From positions 1 through 12,282 of the forward strand of contig JAMCQR010000060.1 in the NCBI GenBank assembly GCA_023379555.1: a DNA stretch of 12,282 nt. The letters run 5' to 3'. This document shows, piece after piece, positions 5,883 to 12,282 of the stretch. The translations under genes were made by a program, and so were the position numbers. This stretch comes from Thermoplasmatota archaeon (GTDB lineage Archaea > Thermoplasmatota > Thermoplasmata > Thermoplasmatales > GCA-001856825). Each line of letters starts with the position of its first letter. Within the stretch, counting starts at the first letter, position 1. A model generated the notes under the pieces. It worked only from the letters and a program-made list of their open reading frames with translations, was not told the DNA's origin and did no database searches.

Positions 5883-7183
5883 ACAAGGATCTGTTCTGTC
5901 TCTTAGGCAATCCAGTAGATCACTCCGTTTCACCAGCCATGCACAATGCAGCTTTCAGAGATCTAGGCATCCATGGAATTTACACGACAATGCTTGTTAA
6001 AGATGGAGAGTTGGAGAACTCGATTTCCGCCTTGAGAAGGCTCAATGTGAGGGGGATCAACGTCACAATGCCGTTCAAGGAGGAAGTGATCAAATTCATT
6101 GACGGGATCGACACTCCTGCTCGCGAAGTCAGGGCGGTCAACACAATCGTCAATGAAAATGGCAAACTGATCGGGTACAACACGGACATTTTGGGAGGCG
6201 TGCAAGCGGTGCTCAGTGTGATCAATGACTTGAAAGGCAAGAAAGCAGTAATTCTCGGGAAGGGGGGTGCAGGAAGAGCATTGTCATACGGACTCGGGAA
6301 ACAGGGTATGAAAACACTGACTCTCGGGAGAACAGAAATGGTCGAAGATAATCTTGCGGTCTTAATAGACGATGCGGATCTAATATGTAATTGCACGCCA
6401 CTAGGAATGACTACGGGGTTTACTCCAGTTCCCAAGAGACTGTTAAGGAAGAAGATGGTAATTTTTGACGCAGTTTATGGAAATGGGGTTACTGACCTGA
6501 TAAGAGATGCAAAGGAGATGGGCTGCAGAACTGTTGATGGTCTGAGAATGCTCGTCGACCAAGGAGCAAGTTCGCTCAAACTCTGGATGGGGATTGAACC
6601 GAACAGAGAGGTTATGTTGAAGGCAGCCAATGATGGGATCAAAAAGATCAGAGACAGAAAATGGAGAAACATCTACTTCGTTGGGTTCATGGGAACAGGT
6701 AAGAGTAGCGTAGGGGCGAAGGTTGCGGATATTCTTAAAAGAAAATTTGTCGACACAGATCTCGAGATTTCAACTCAAACAGGACTCCCAATAAGTGGGA
6801 TCTTTAAGAACTTGGGAGAGCAAGAGTTTCGAAGAATCGAGAGAGACGAAATAGAAAAGTCCTGCAGAGAATCTGGGTTGGTCGTATCTCCCGGAGGCGG
6901 TTCGGTACTCAATTTTGAAAACGTCTCGGAGATGAAGGAACATGGATCTATCATCCTTCTAAAAGCAAATGCGAACACAATCTATTCTAGAGTCAAAGCA
7001 GAATATTCTAGACCTTTACTGGAAGGAGAGAATGGTGGAATTGACAATGTCAAACTTTTGAACGAAATGGAACGTAGGGCTCCATATTACCTTCTTGCAA
7101 GAGACATTGAAATTGTGACTGACGACAAGAGCATAGAAACGGTTGCAAGGGAAGTCATACAGAAAATGGAAGTGGTGGGATGA
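5879..7183 (+). CDS. aroE/aroK: Shikimate dehydrogenase-shikimate kinase fusion (AroE-AroK)
   Basis: One 434-residue frame covers two consecutive steps: NADPH reduction of 3-dehydroshikimate and ATP phosphorylation of shikimate. Residues 1 to about 255 are AroE: GNPVDHSVSPAMHN (10-23), NVTMPFK with catalytic Lys67, GYNTD with Asp103, the Rossmann loop GKGGAG (127-132), and MLVDQGASSLKLWMG. Residues about 262-434 are a P-loop shikimate kinase of the bacterial AroK/AroL type: GFMGTGKSS (Walker A, 269-277), FVDTD with Asp292 and Asp294, GEQEFRRIE with Arg318, PGGGS (338-342), RPLL (378-381) and ERRAPYY with Arg400. All substrate-binding residues of both enzymes seem present. There is no stop, and no start codon before the kinase motif, so this is a true fusion with almost no linker. 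Start GTG 5879 overlaps the aroD stop (GTGA); AGGTG lies 7 bases before it. Most archaea use a GHMP-family shikimate kinase, so the P-loop kinase is notable. Confidence 0.95.
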   Translation: MNKDLFCLLGNPVDHSVSPAMHNAAFRDLGIHGIYTTMLVKDGELENSISALRRLNVRGINVTMPFKEEVIKFIDGIDTPAREVRAVNTIVNENGKLIGYNTDILGGVQAVLSVINDLKGKKAVILGKGGAGRALSYGLGKQGMKTLTLGRTEMVEDNLAVLIDDADLICNCTPLGMTTGFTPVPKRLLRKKMVIFDAVYGNGVTDLIRDAKEMGCRTVDGLRMLVDQGASSLKLWMGIEPNREVMLKAANDGIKKIRDRKWRNIYFVGFMGTGKSSVGAKVADILKRKFVDTDLEISTQTGLPISGIFKNLGEQEFRRIERDEIEKSCRESGLVVSPGGGSVLNFENVSEMKEHGSIILLKANANTIYSRVKAEYSRPLLEGENGGIDNVKLLNEMERRAPYYLLARDIEIVTDDKSIETVAREVIQKMEVVG

Positions 7184-9576
7184 AGGAATATGCGGTGAGT
7201 ATTGCAGTGAGGCCTTCTGTCATTCAGGGGGAAGTCACTGCATCTCCTTCCAAGAGTCAGACGCACAGGGCATTGATATGTGGGGCCCTTGCAGATGGAA
7301 TAAGCATCATCCATAATCCACTGATATGTGATGATACGGAAGCAACTCTGGAGGCATGCGAGACAATCGGTGCAAAGATTCTCACCAAGAGTGAAGAGAA
7401 AATAGTGATAAAAGGAATCAGTGGAAATGCAAATGATATTCCTTCGGAAATCAATTGTCGGGAGTCGGGCTCAACCCTCAGGTTCTTTGCACCAATAGTT
7501 GCAGCCCTGGGTGCGAATGCCAAATTTACAGGTAGAATGTCGCTCTTGAGAAGACCAATGGAAGAGTTGATGAGTGCACTGGAAAAATTAGGTCAGAGTA
7601 TCGAATTCATCACAAACAAAGGAACGATCCCATTCAGGATAAGAGGAGTCAGCGGAGGAAGTGGAAAGAAAATAGAGATGAGGGGTGATATCAGCTCTCA
7701 ATTCATTTCGGGTCTATTGTTTGCACTCCCCCTGCTTAAAGGCGAAAGCGAGATTTCCCTTACCTCTAATCTGGAGTCCAGAGATTATGTGGAGCTGACA
7801 ATTGAAGTACTTGAAAAATTCGGAATAGAAATCGAGAGATCGGAGGATATGCGAAGTTTCAAGGTGAACGGGAACCAGAAGTACCACAGCACTGAATTTA
7901 ATGTAGAGGGAGATTACTCCTCGTCTGCATTCATGTTAGTTGCTGGGGCACTCTCTGGAGGAAAGTCTGGAGTCACGGTAACCAATCTGAGACGAAACTC
8001 AAGACAGGGGGACAGGAGGATAGTCGAGATCCTTGAGAGAATGGGGGCCAAAATAGAAATTACTGAATCTTCGGTCACAGTGAAGAAGAGTCTTCTCTCA
8101 GGTTGCGTCATTGAGGGCAACGATATTCCAGATCTTGTTCCCGTCCTATCAATTGCTGCAAGCCTTTCAGACGGAGACACAAAGATCGTAGGGGTAGAGA
8201 GGCTACGACTGAAAGAGAGCGACAGGATTTCAGCAATTATTTCACTCCTAAATTCATTCGGATGCAGAATCACCAACTCGCATGGTGCACTTGAAATTCA
8301 GGGGAACAATGCACTAAATTCGCAACATCCACTGGATTTTGAGGACCACAGATTGGTAATGGCAGCCTGCATTGGAGGACTGGTTGGCAGAGGTGAGACT
8401 CTGGTAAGAAATCCCACGGCTGTCAAAAAGTCATATCCGGAATTCTTCGACCACATCCGAAAACTTGGAGGTGACGTCACGACCATAAGCAACTCCATTG
8501 GCAGTAATCTCAAGCTGAGAGTTTATGGAGAGAGCCATGGAAAGAGAATAGGAGTATTTCTAGATGGTGTGCCGAAGGGAATCCAAATCAGTGGAGAATG
8601 GATTCAGTTGGAGCTGGACAAGAGGAAAAGCACGAGTTCCCTCACAACTCCCAGGAGGGAACCAGACAATGTTGAAATCCTGGGTGGGGTGGATCAAGGG
8701 ATCTCCACCGGTGAAACAATCAGACTCGAAATCAAAAACATGGACGTGAAGTCGGATATCTATGAAAAAAACAGAAACTTCATCAGGCCAGGCCACGCTG
8801 ACTTCACAGCACGGCAAAAGTATGGCAGTGTTTTTGACTACAGGGGAGGTGGATTTCTGTCGGGGAGGATGACTGCATGCTTCGTTGCTGCGGGTGCTAT
8901 CGCCAAGAAGATTCTTGAGGTAAATGGGATAAGAGTGATGTCTCACATTGTCCAAATTGGAAAGGTTCGGATCAGAGCCGATCCAAGCGATGCCGAGATC
9001 GAGCTTTGTTCATTTCAGAGCACCGTGAAGTGTACTGATGTTGAGACAGCCAGAGAAATGGAAAGTTCAATTGAAACGGCCAGGAGAGAGGGAGACTCTC
9101 TTGGCGGAACAATAGAGTGCAGGATCATCGGTCTCCCTGTAGGAGTAGGAGAGCCCGTATTCCACTCTTTGGAAGCTGCAATTTCTCAAGCAATTTTTGC
9201 AATACCAGCAGTAAAAGGTATAGAATTTGGCTCGGGCTTTAAAGGAACGGAGATGAGAGGGAGTGAAAACAACGATCCTGTTTCCATGAGCGGAAATGAA
9301 GTCATCACCCTAACAAACAACGCAGGTGGAATTCTCGGGGGAATCAGTAATGGCATGCCAGTAGTTTTCCGAGTGGCAATAAAGCCAACCTCCAGCATTG
9401 CGAAGGAGCAGAGAACTATCGACTTTGCTAAGTCTGTGGACCTAAAATTTTCGGTAAAAGGGAGGCATGATCCCTGCATCGCGGTACGGGCACCACCGGT
9501 AGTCGAAGCAATGGCAGCCATTGCAACTGCGGATATCATGATGGCTGGAGACTTGATCGAAAACCATAGGATGTGA
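7180..9576 (+). CDS. aroA/aroC: EPSP synthase-chorismate synthase fusion (AroA-AroC)
   Basis: One uninterrupted 798-residue frame holds the last two steps to chorismate. Residues 1 to about 433 are EPSP synthase (adds PEP to shikimate-3-phosphate): SPSKSQTHR (22-30, Lys25 and Arg30), CRESGSTLRF, GDISSQFISG, EGDYSSSAFM, DIPDLVP and RLKESDR with Glu346. Residues about 443-798 are chorismate synthase (needs reduced FMN): YGESHG with His453, TTPRREPD, RPGHAD with His539, DYRGGGFLSGR (553-563), GDSLGG, AVKGIEFGSGF, NNAGGILGG and GRHDPC. Both halves are of full family length. Only about ten residues (TTISNSIGSN) separate them; no ATG, GTG or TTG in frame could start AroC alone at the junction, Ile440 (ATT) being where its Met would be. 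ATG 7180 overlaps the previous stop (ATGA) but GGTGGG is very close to it; GTG 7195 with AAGGA 7 bases upstream is an alternative start. Fusion could couple EPSP transfer; this is inference. Confidence 0.95.
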   Translation: MKEYAVSIAVRPSVIQGEVTASPSKSQTHRALICGALADGISIIHNPLICDDTEATLEACETIGAKILTKSEEKIVIKGISGNANDIPSEINCRESGSTLRFFAPIVAALGANAKFTGRMSLLRRPMEELMSALEKLGQSIEFITNKGTIPFRIRGVSGGSGKKIEMRGDISSQFISGLLFALPLLKGESEISLTSNLESRDYVELTIEVLEKFGIEIERSEDMRSFKVNGNQKYHSTEFNVEGDYSSSAFMLVAGALSGGKSGVTVTNLRRNSRQGDRRIVEILERMGAKIEITESSVTVKKSLLSGCVIEGNDIPDLVPVLSIAASLSDGDTKIVGVERLRLKESDRISAIISLLNSFGCRITNSHGALEIQGNNALNSQHPLDFEDHRLVMAACIGGLVGRGETLVRNPTAVKKSYPEFFDHIRKLGGDVTTISNSIGSNLKLRVYGESHGKRIGVFLDGVPKGIQISGEWIQLELDKRKSTSSLTTPRREPDNVEILGGVDQGISTGETIRLEIKNMDVKSDIYEKNRNFIRPGHADFTARQKYGSVFDYRGGGFLSGRMTACFVAAGAIAKKILEVNGIRVMSHIVQIGKVRIRADPSDAEIELCSFQSTVKCTDVETAREMESSIETARREGDSLGGTIECRIIGLPVGVGEPVFHSLEAAISQAIFAIPAVKGIEFGSGFKGTEMRGSENNDPVSMSGNEVITLTNNAGGILGGISNGMPVVFRVAIKPTSSIAKEQRTIDFAKSVDLKFSVKGRHDPCIAVRAPPVVEAMAAIATADIMMAGDLIENHRM

Positions 9577-9580
9577 AAGT

Positions 9581-10639
9581 ATGAACTTAGAAGAAATAAG
9601 AAAGAAGATAGATCAAACGGATTCGGAACTTATAGGACTCCTGAGCAAGAGGATGTCGCTCTCAATAAGAGCAGGTAGGGTCAAGAATAGAATAGAGGAC
9701 AGAGAAAGAGAGGAACAAATTCTCGATAGGGTAAAGTCAAGGAGGGATCGATTGATATCTCCTACATTTTCTGAAAAGATTTACCGTGAGATAATAGAGG
9801 AATCCAAGCGATTGCAGGGGAAGAAATTAAAATTGTCCGGATTTCAGGGGGAAAGAGGGGCATTTGGTGAGATTGCATGCACCATGTATAGCGACACCAC
9901 CATCCCGGTTCCATGCGTTGAGTTCTCTGACGTTTTCGAGGGTGTTTTGAAGGGCGAACTTGACTACGGAGTGGTTCCTATCGAAAACTCTTCGGAAGGA
10001 GCAATAACATCAGTGAGTCACCTGGTTACAGAAAATGATCTCAATATTGTTGGAGAGGTCTTGGTGCGGGTTCATCATTCTCTGTTGGCACCCCCTAATG
10101 TTGGCATAAAGGATATCAGTGTCGTCTATTCTCATCCACAGGCGCTTGCTCAGTGCAGGAATTTTCTCGCGAGAAACGAGTTGGAGCCACGTCCGTATTA
10201 CGACACTGCAGGAGCTGCCGCAATGATAGGAAGAGACAGACCGATTGGGGCTGGAGCGATTGCAAACGAGGTTTGTTCAGATCTCTATGGACTGAAAGTG
10301 ATCGATGACAAGATCGAAGATTCAAAATCAAACTTTACCAGATTTCTTGTTTTGTCAAGGGAGAAAGGACAATCAGATGGGAATAAGTGTTCCATTACAT
10401 TCTCAACCGTAGACAAAGCCGGAGCATTGACCTCAATTCTCAGGATCTTCAACGATGCAGGAATAAATCTCACGATGATAGAATCCATACCATCAAGAGA
10501 TTCGCCGAATAAAGCAAGATTCCTGATTGATTTCATGATACAATATCCCGGAGAAGGAGCTGAGGCAATCCTTGAAAAAATAAGAAATCAGACTTCAGGA
10601 TTCAAATTATTGGGCATCTACAGGAGTTGGTCAGAATGA
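9581..10639 (+). CDS. pheA: Bifunctional chorismate mutase-prephenate dehydratase with ACT domain (P-protein)
   Basis: It turns chorismate into prephenate and prephenate into phenylpyruvate. The 352-residue protein has three parts. Residues 1 to about 80 are an AroQ-type helical chorismate mutase; Arg7, Arg24 and Lys35 align with E. coli Arg11, Arg28 and Lys39. Residues about 84-262 are the prephenate dehydratase (SGFQGERGAFGE, DYGVVPIENSSEGA, VYSHPQALAQC, GAGAIAN, NFTRF with Thr253-Arg254-Phe255). Residues about 270-350 are an ACT domain (KAGALTSILRIFNDAGINLT, then IESIPSR for the usual IESRP). ACT domains on this enzyme usually bind Phe and inhibit, so this is the likely feedback valve of the operon. 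Length and order are those of a standard P-protein. The gap to the upstream gene is 4 bases, with AGGATGTGA spanning the stop as ribosome binding site. It overlaps tyrA by ATGA. Confidence 0.95.
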   Translation: MNLEEIRKKIDQTDSELIGLLSKRMSLSIRAGRVKNRIEDREREEQILDRVKSRRDRLISPTFSEKIYREIIEESKRLQGKKLKLSGFQGERGAFGEIACTMYSDTTIPVPCVEFSDVFEGVLKGELDYGVVPIENSSEGAITSVSHLVTENDLNIVGEVLVRVHHSLLAPPNVGIKDISVVYSHPQALAQCRNFLARNELEPRPYYDTAGAAAMIGRDRPIGAGAIANEVCSDLYGLKVIDDKIEDSKSNFTRFLVLSREKGQSDGNKCSITFSTVDKAGALTSILRIFNDAGINLTMIESIPSRDSPNKARFLIDFMIQYPGEGAEAILEKIRNQTSGFKLLGIYRSWSE

Positions 10640-11412
10640 GAATTGTAGTAATGGGTATGGGTAAAATGGGATCTTGGCTGGCCACGTCCTTCCTGAAAGG
10701 AAACGAAGTAGCGGTTTACGATATTGATTCGAAGAAAGCTAGGGAGGCACAAGGATGTAGGATTCTAGCATCGCCGGGGGGAATAGAAGAGTTCAAACCA
10801 GATCTGCTGATCAATTCGGTGAATCTTAAAAATACGGTAAAGGCATTCAACGAAGTAGTTTCTTTCCTGCCTGAAGAGTGTATTCTTGCCGACATATCGT
10901 CGATAAAAGGAGATCTGCCAAATTACTACCGAAACTCAAAACACAGATTCGTATCCACTCACCCGATGTTCGGTCCAACGAACACAAGTATGAGCCTTCC
11001 AGTGGGTGAGAGTTCAATAATTATTCGAGAATCTAACGAGTCCGGGAAGAAAATTTTCAGTGACTTATACCGTGAAATGGGACTGAATGTGTACGAATTT
11101 TCCTTCGACGAACACGACTCGATGATGGCATATTCACTTACTCTCCCATTTTCTTCTTCAATGGTTTTTGCAGCGTGCGTCGACACGAAAGCCGTGCCAG
11201 GCACCAATTTCAAGAAACACATGGAGTTGGCAAAGGGACTCCTCTCAGAGGATGATGGTCTCCTTTCAGAAATTCTCTTCAATCCCAAGTCCATCGCCCA
11301 AATCGAGAAGATAACTTCCAGACTGGAACTCCTAAAGCACATCATCCGGGATCGTGACTATGAGGAGGCTGGAAAGTTTTTTGAAAAGTTGAGGGATAAT
11401 ATTAGCAATTGA
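10636..11412 (+). CDS. tyrA: Prephenate dehydrogenase
   Basis: It oxidatively decarboxylates prephenate to 4-hydroxyphenylpyruvate (Tyr branch). The 258-residue product starts with the Rossmann fold MRIVVMGMGKMG (GxGxxG at 7-12). ADISSIK follows, corresponding to the family's D.gS.K, then STHPMFGPT, where His109 is the likely catalytic histidine. The rest is a shorter, mostly helical C-terminal part than in bacterial TyrA, as in several archaeal enzymes, with no ACT or chorismate mutase domain attached. The substrate could in principle be arogenate; specificity cannot be read here. ATG 10636 is preferred over the upstream in-frame TTG 10627: it overlaps the pheA stop (ATGA), and AGGAG (10622-10626) lies 9 bases before it. 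It is the last gene of the operon. Confidence 0.88.
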   Translation: MRIVVMGMGKMGSWLATSFLKGNEVAVYDIDSKKAREAQGCRILASPGGIEEFKPDLLINSVNLKNTVKAFNEVVSFLPEECILADISSIKGDLPNYYRNSKHRFVSTHPMFGPTNTSMSLPVGESSIIIRESNESGKKIFSDLYREMGLNVYEFSFDEHDSMMAYSLTLPFSSSMVFAACVDTKAVPGTNFKKHMELAKGLLSEDDGLLSEILFNPKSIAQIEKITSRLELLKHIIRDRDYEEAGKFFEKLRDNISN

Positions 11413-11662
11413 CCACGTCTCGTGAGGCTGTTCCATACATCAGAACAGAACAAACGAGATTGGAAAGTCAATACGAGGACGAACCATCAATCGGTTCCAG
11501 GTCTCGGTTAAACTCCACAAATATGTAATGCAATATTTGATCTGAACTACGTCACTCGTGCGGGTTTGGCATACCAATCAATATCCTGTGCTGAACCAGA
11601 AGATAGCAATTATGGTAACTTCCAGCAACTCAAAAATACTTTCAAATACTTGTTTGCACTTT
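11413..11662. other. Intergenic region after the aromatic operon
   Basis: No coding frame is credible here. TCTCGT (11418-11423) and ACGAGA (11454-11459) are complementary but 30 bases apart, and no strong T-run marks a terminator after tyrA. Confidence 0.4.
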
Positions 11663-11680
11663 CTAACTGTTAGCTATAGC
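11663..11680. promoter_or_regulatory. Nested inverted repeats upstream of the MarR promoter
   Basis: CTAACTGTTAG (11663-11673, a hyphenated palindrome) is followed directly by GCTATAGC (11673-11680, perfect palindrome). They lie just upstream of the TATA box, a position where an activator or repressor could bind. The assignment is by position and symmetry only. Confidence 0.3.
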
Positions 11681-11686
11681 GAATAA

Positions 11687-11694
11687 CTATATAC
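11687..11694 (+). promoter_or_regulatory. TATA box of the MarR gene, predicting a leaderless transcript
   Basis: CTATATAC, preceded by an A-rich BRE-like CGAATAA, is centred about 24 bases upstream of the GTG at 11714. With the usual archaeal spacing, transcription would start at or beside the start codon. Confidence 0.55.
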
Positions 11695-11696
11695 CT

Positions 11697-11708
11697 CGAA
11701 TATATTCG
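11697..11708. promoter_or_regulatory. Palindromic candidate operator between TATA box and MarR start
   Basis: CGAATATATTCG is a perfect 12-base palindrome just downstream of the TATA box and 5 bases before the GTG. A further half-site CGAATA lies at 11680-11685, 17 bases upstream in direct orientation. MarR proteins are dimers that often repress their own gene by binding such palindromes over the promoter, so autoregulation is a fair inference. Confidence 0.5.
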
Positions 11709-11713
11709 GGAGA

Positions 11714-12193
11714 GTGAAAAATTTTAACCAAACCATAACTGAGGTACAGGAGCGTACAAAGCTCATTGGCAATCTCAAGGGAATGACTGATGAGGTTATG
11801 GTCTGGCGACAGAGGGTTCTCCGAAATGAAGGGTTGACTAAGTCGGGTCTATTCGTACTGTACTACGTGAGCAACAAAGGTCCTTTGAAGTTGACCGATT
11901 GTTCGACGAGTCTTGGCGTATCGAAACCTACGGTCACGAAGATCGTCGATAATCTGGAGAAGAATGGATATGTTGAGAGGAAAAAAGAAGGTAGAGACAG
12001 AAGGAGTTGCTTCGTCCATCTGACCAAACGTGGGAAGGAAACTATGGACTCCATGAACAAGCAGCTTGAGGATGTATTCCAAAGGGCCACAGTTGGTCTG
12101 AAGGGCGACGAGGTCACTAAACTCAATTCTTCCATCGATGCTATCAGAGAAAGTTTCAGATCTATTTCGCAACTTGATCTAAAAGGTGAATAA
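11714..12193 (+). CDS. MarR-family transcriptional regulator
   Basis: This 159-residue winged helix-turn-helix protein would bind DNA as a dimer. Residues about 38-70 carry the first helices (LTKSGLFVLYYVSNKGPLKL), about 60-83 the helix-turn-helix (DCSTSLGVSKPTVTKIVDNL), and about 84-105 the wing, with GYVERKKEGRDRRSCFVHLT: the D-R-R of GRDRRS is the hallmark wing turn of MarR. Flanking N- and C-terminal helices would form the dimer interface. GTG 11714 is chosen from the TATA spacing, since the GGGAG just before it is too close to work as a ribosome binding site. The downstream gene starts one base after the stop, so the two are co-transcribed, and the neighbour, probably a transporter, is the likely regulated partner along with the regulator itself. 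The ligand is unknown. A link to the aromatic operon is possible but unsupported. Confidence 0.88.
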   Translation: MKNFNQTITEVQERTKLIGNLKGMTDEVMVWRQRVLRNEGLTKSGLFVLYYVSNKGPLKLTDCSTSLGVSKPTVTKIVDNLEKNGYVERKKEGRDRRSCFVHLTKRGKETMDSMNKQLEDVFQRATVGLKGDEVTKLNSSIDAIRESFRSISQLDLKGE

Positions 12194-12194
12194 G

Positions 12195-12282
12195 ATGTAC
12201 GAAAATGGAAACGGAAAGGTAGAATACGACAAGCATTACACGAACCGAGTCATGATACTCCTTGCATTCATTGTAATCATAG
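12195..12282 (+). CDS. N-terminus of a membrane protein, probably an MFS-type transporter (cut by window end)
   Basis: ATG 12195 follows the MarR stop by one base and has AGGTGA (12184-12189) 5 bases upstream, a strong ribosome binding site. The 29 visible codons encode a polar start (MYENGNGKVEYDKHYTNR) and then a hydrophobic stretch (VMILLAFIVII) that looks like a first transmembrane helix. A short charged cytosolic N-terminus, then helix one, next to a MarR regulator is the usual picture of a multidrug exporter of the major facilitator superfamily. The family is inferred from context, as no family motif is inside the window; other polytopic membrane proteins are possible. Confidence 0.6.
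   Translation, partial: MYENGNGKVEYDKHYTNRVMILLAFIVII

Noticed and set aside
8440..8530. A frameshift or hidden separate start between aroA and aroC
   Set aside because: The frame is continuous, the EPSP synthase end and the chorismate synthase start are both intact in it, and no ATG, GTG or TTG in a frame that stays open begins AroC there.
4515..9539. Many further minus-strand open frames of 65-150 codons across the aromatic operon
   Set aside because: All lie opposite well-supported genes, lack recognisable motifs, and have the biased Ser/Ile/Phe-rich composition of antisense shadows.
1..12282. CRISPR arrays, insertion sequences with transposase, rRNA or tRNA genes
   Set aside because: No regularly spaced repeats, transposase motifs or structural RNA signatures were seen anywhere in the window.

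Overview
The window looks like a piece of an archaeal chromosome, most likely from the Thermoplasmata. The reasons are an XPB-partner nuclease of the Bax1/DUF790 family at the left edge, TATA-type promoters placed so that some transcripts would be leaderless, GGTG-type ribosome binding sites inside the operon, heavy use of AGA/AGG and ATA codons, and use of canonical DAHP synthase and dehydroquinate synthase. The genus cannot be fixed from the sequence alone.

Layout. (1) 1-1145, + strand: the 3' part of a bax1-like nuclease gene whose start lies outside the window. (2) About 1146-2472: a gene-poor stretch with decayed fragments, namely the C-terminal part of a RibD/DHFR-like reductase (+), a hydrophobic open frame (-), and the C-terminal part of a PIN-domain (VapC-type) toxin (-) with an N-terminus-like remnant beyond two in-frame stops. 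(3) 2473-2847, - strand: a small membrane protein with a C-terminal zinc ribbon. (4) 2848-3370: leader region of the aromatic operon, with a TATA-like box, a small hairpin followed by six T, and a possible 76-residue ORF with a well-placed ribosome binding site. (5) 3380-11412, + strand: seven tightly packed genes for aromatic amino acid synthesis. (6) 11413-11713: intergenic region with a TATA box and nested inverted repeats. (7) 11714-12193: a MarR-family regulator, followed after one base by the start of a membrane protein that runs off the window, probably a transporter.

The operon is the centre of interest. In order it encodes DAHP synthase, 3-dehydroquinate synthase, type I 3-dehydroquinate dehydratase, a shikimate dehydrogenase-shikimate kinase fusion, an EPSP synthase-chorismate synthase fusion, a chorismate mutase-prephenate dehydratase-ACT protein, and prephenate dehydrogenase. 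That is all seven steps from erythrose-4-phosphate and PEP to chorismate, plus the branch to phenylpyruvate and 4-hydroxyphenylpyruvate: ten activities in seven polypeptides, in nearly biochemical order. Five of the six junctions are 4-base stop/start overlaps (ATGA, TTGA, GTGA) and the sixth is a 4-base gap, so translational coupling is likely. The only recognisable allosteric domain is the ACT domain of the prephenate dehydratase protein. No aminotransferase or tryptophan-branch gene is present.

The most unusual items are the in-frame AroA-AroC fusion without an evident linker, and the P-loop (bacterial-type) shikimate kinase fused to AroE in an apparent archaeon, where the GHMP-type kinase is the common enzyme.
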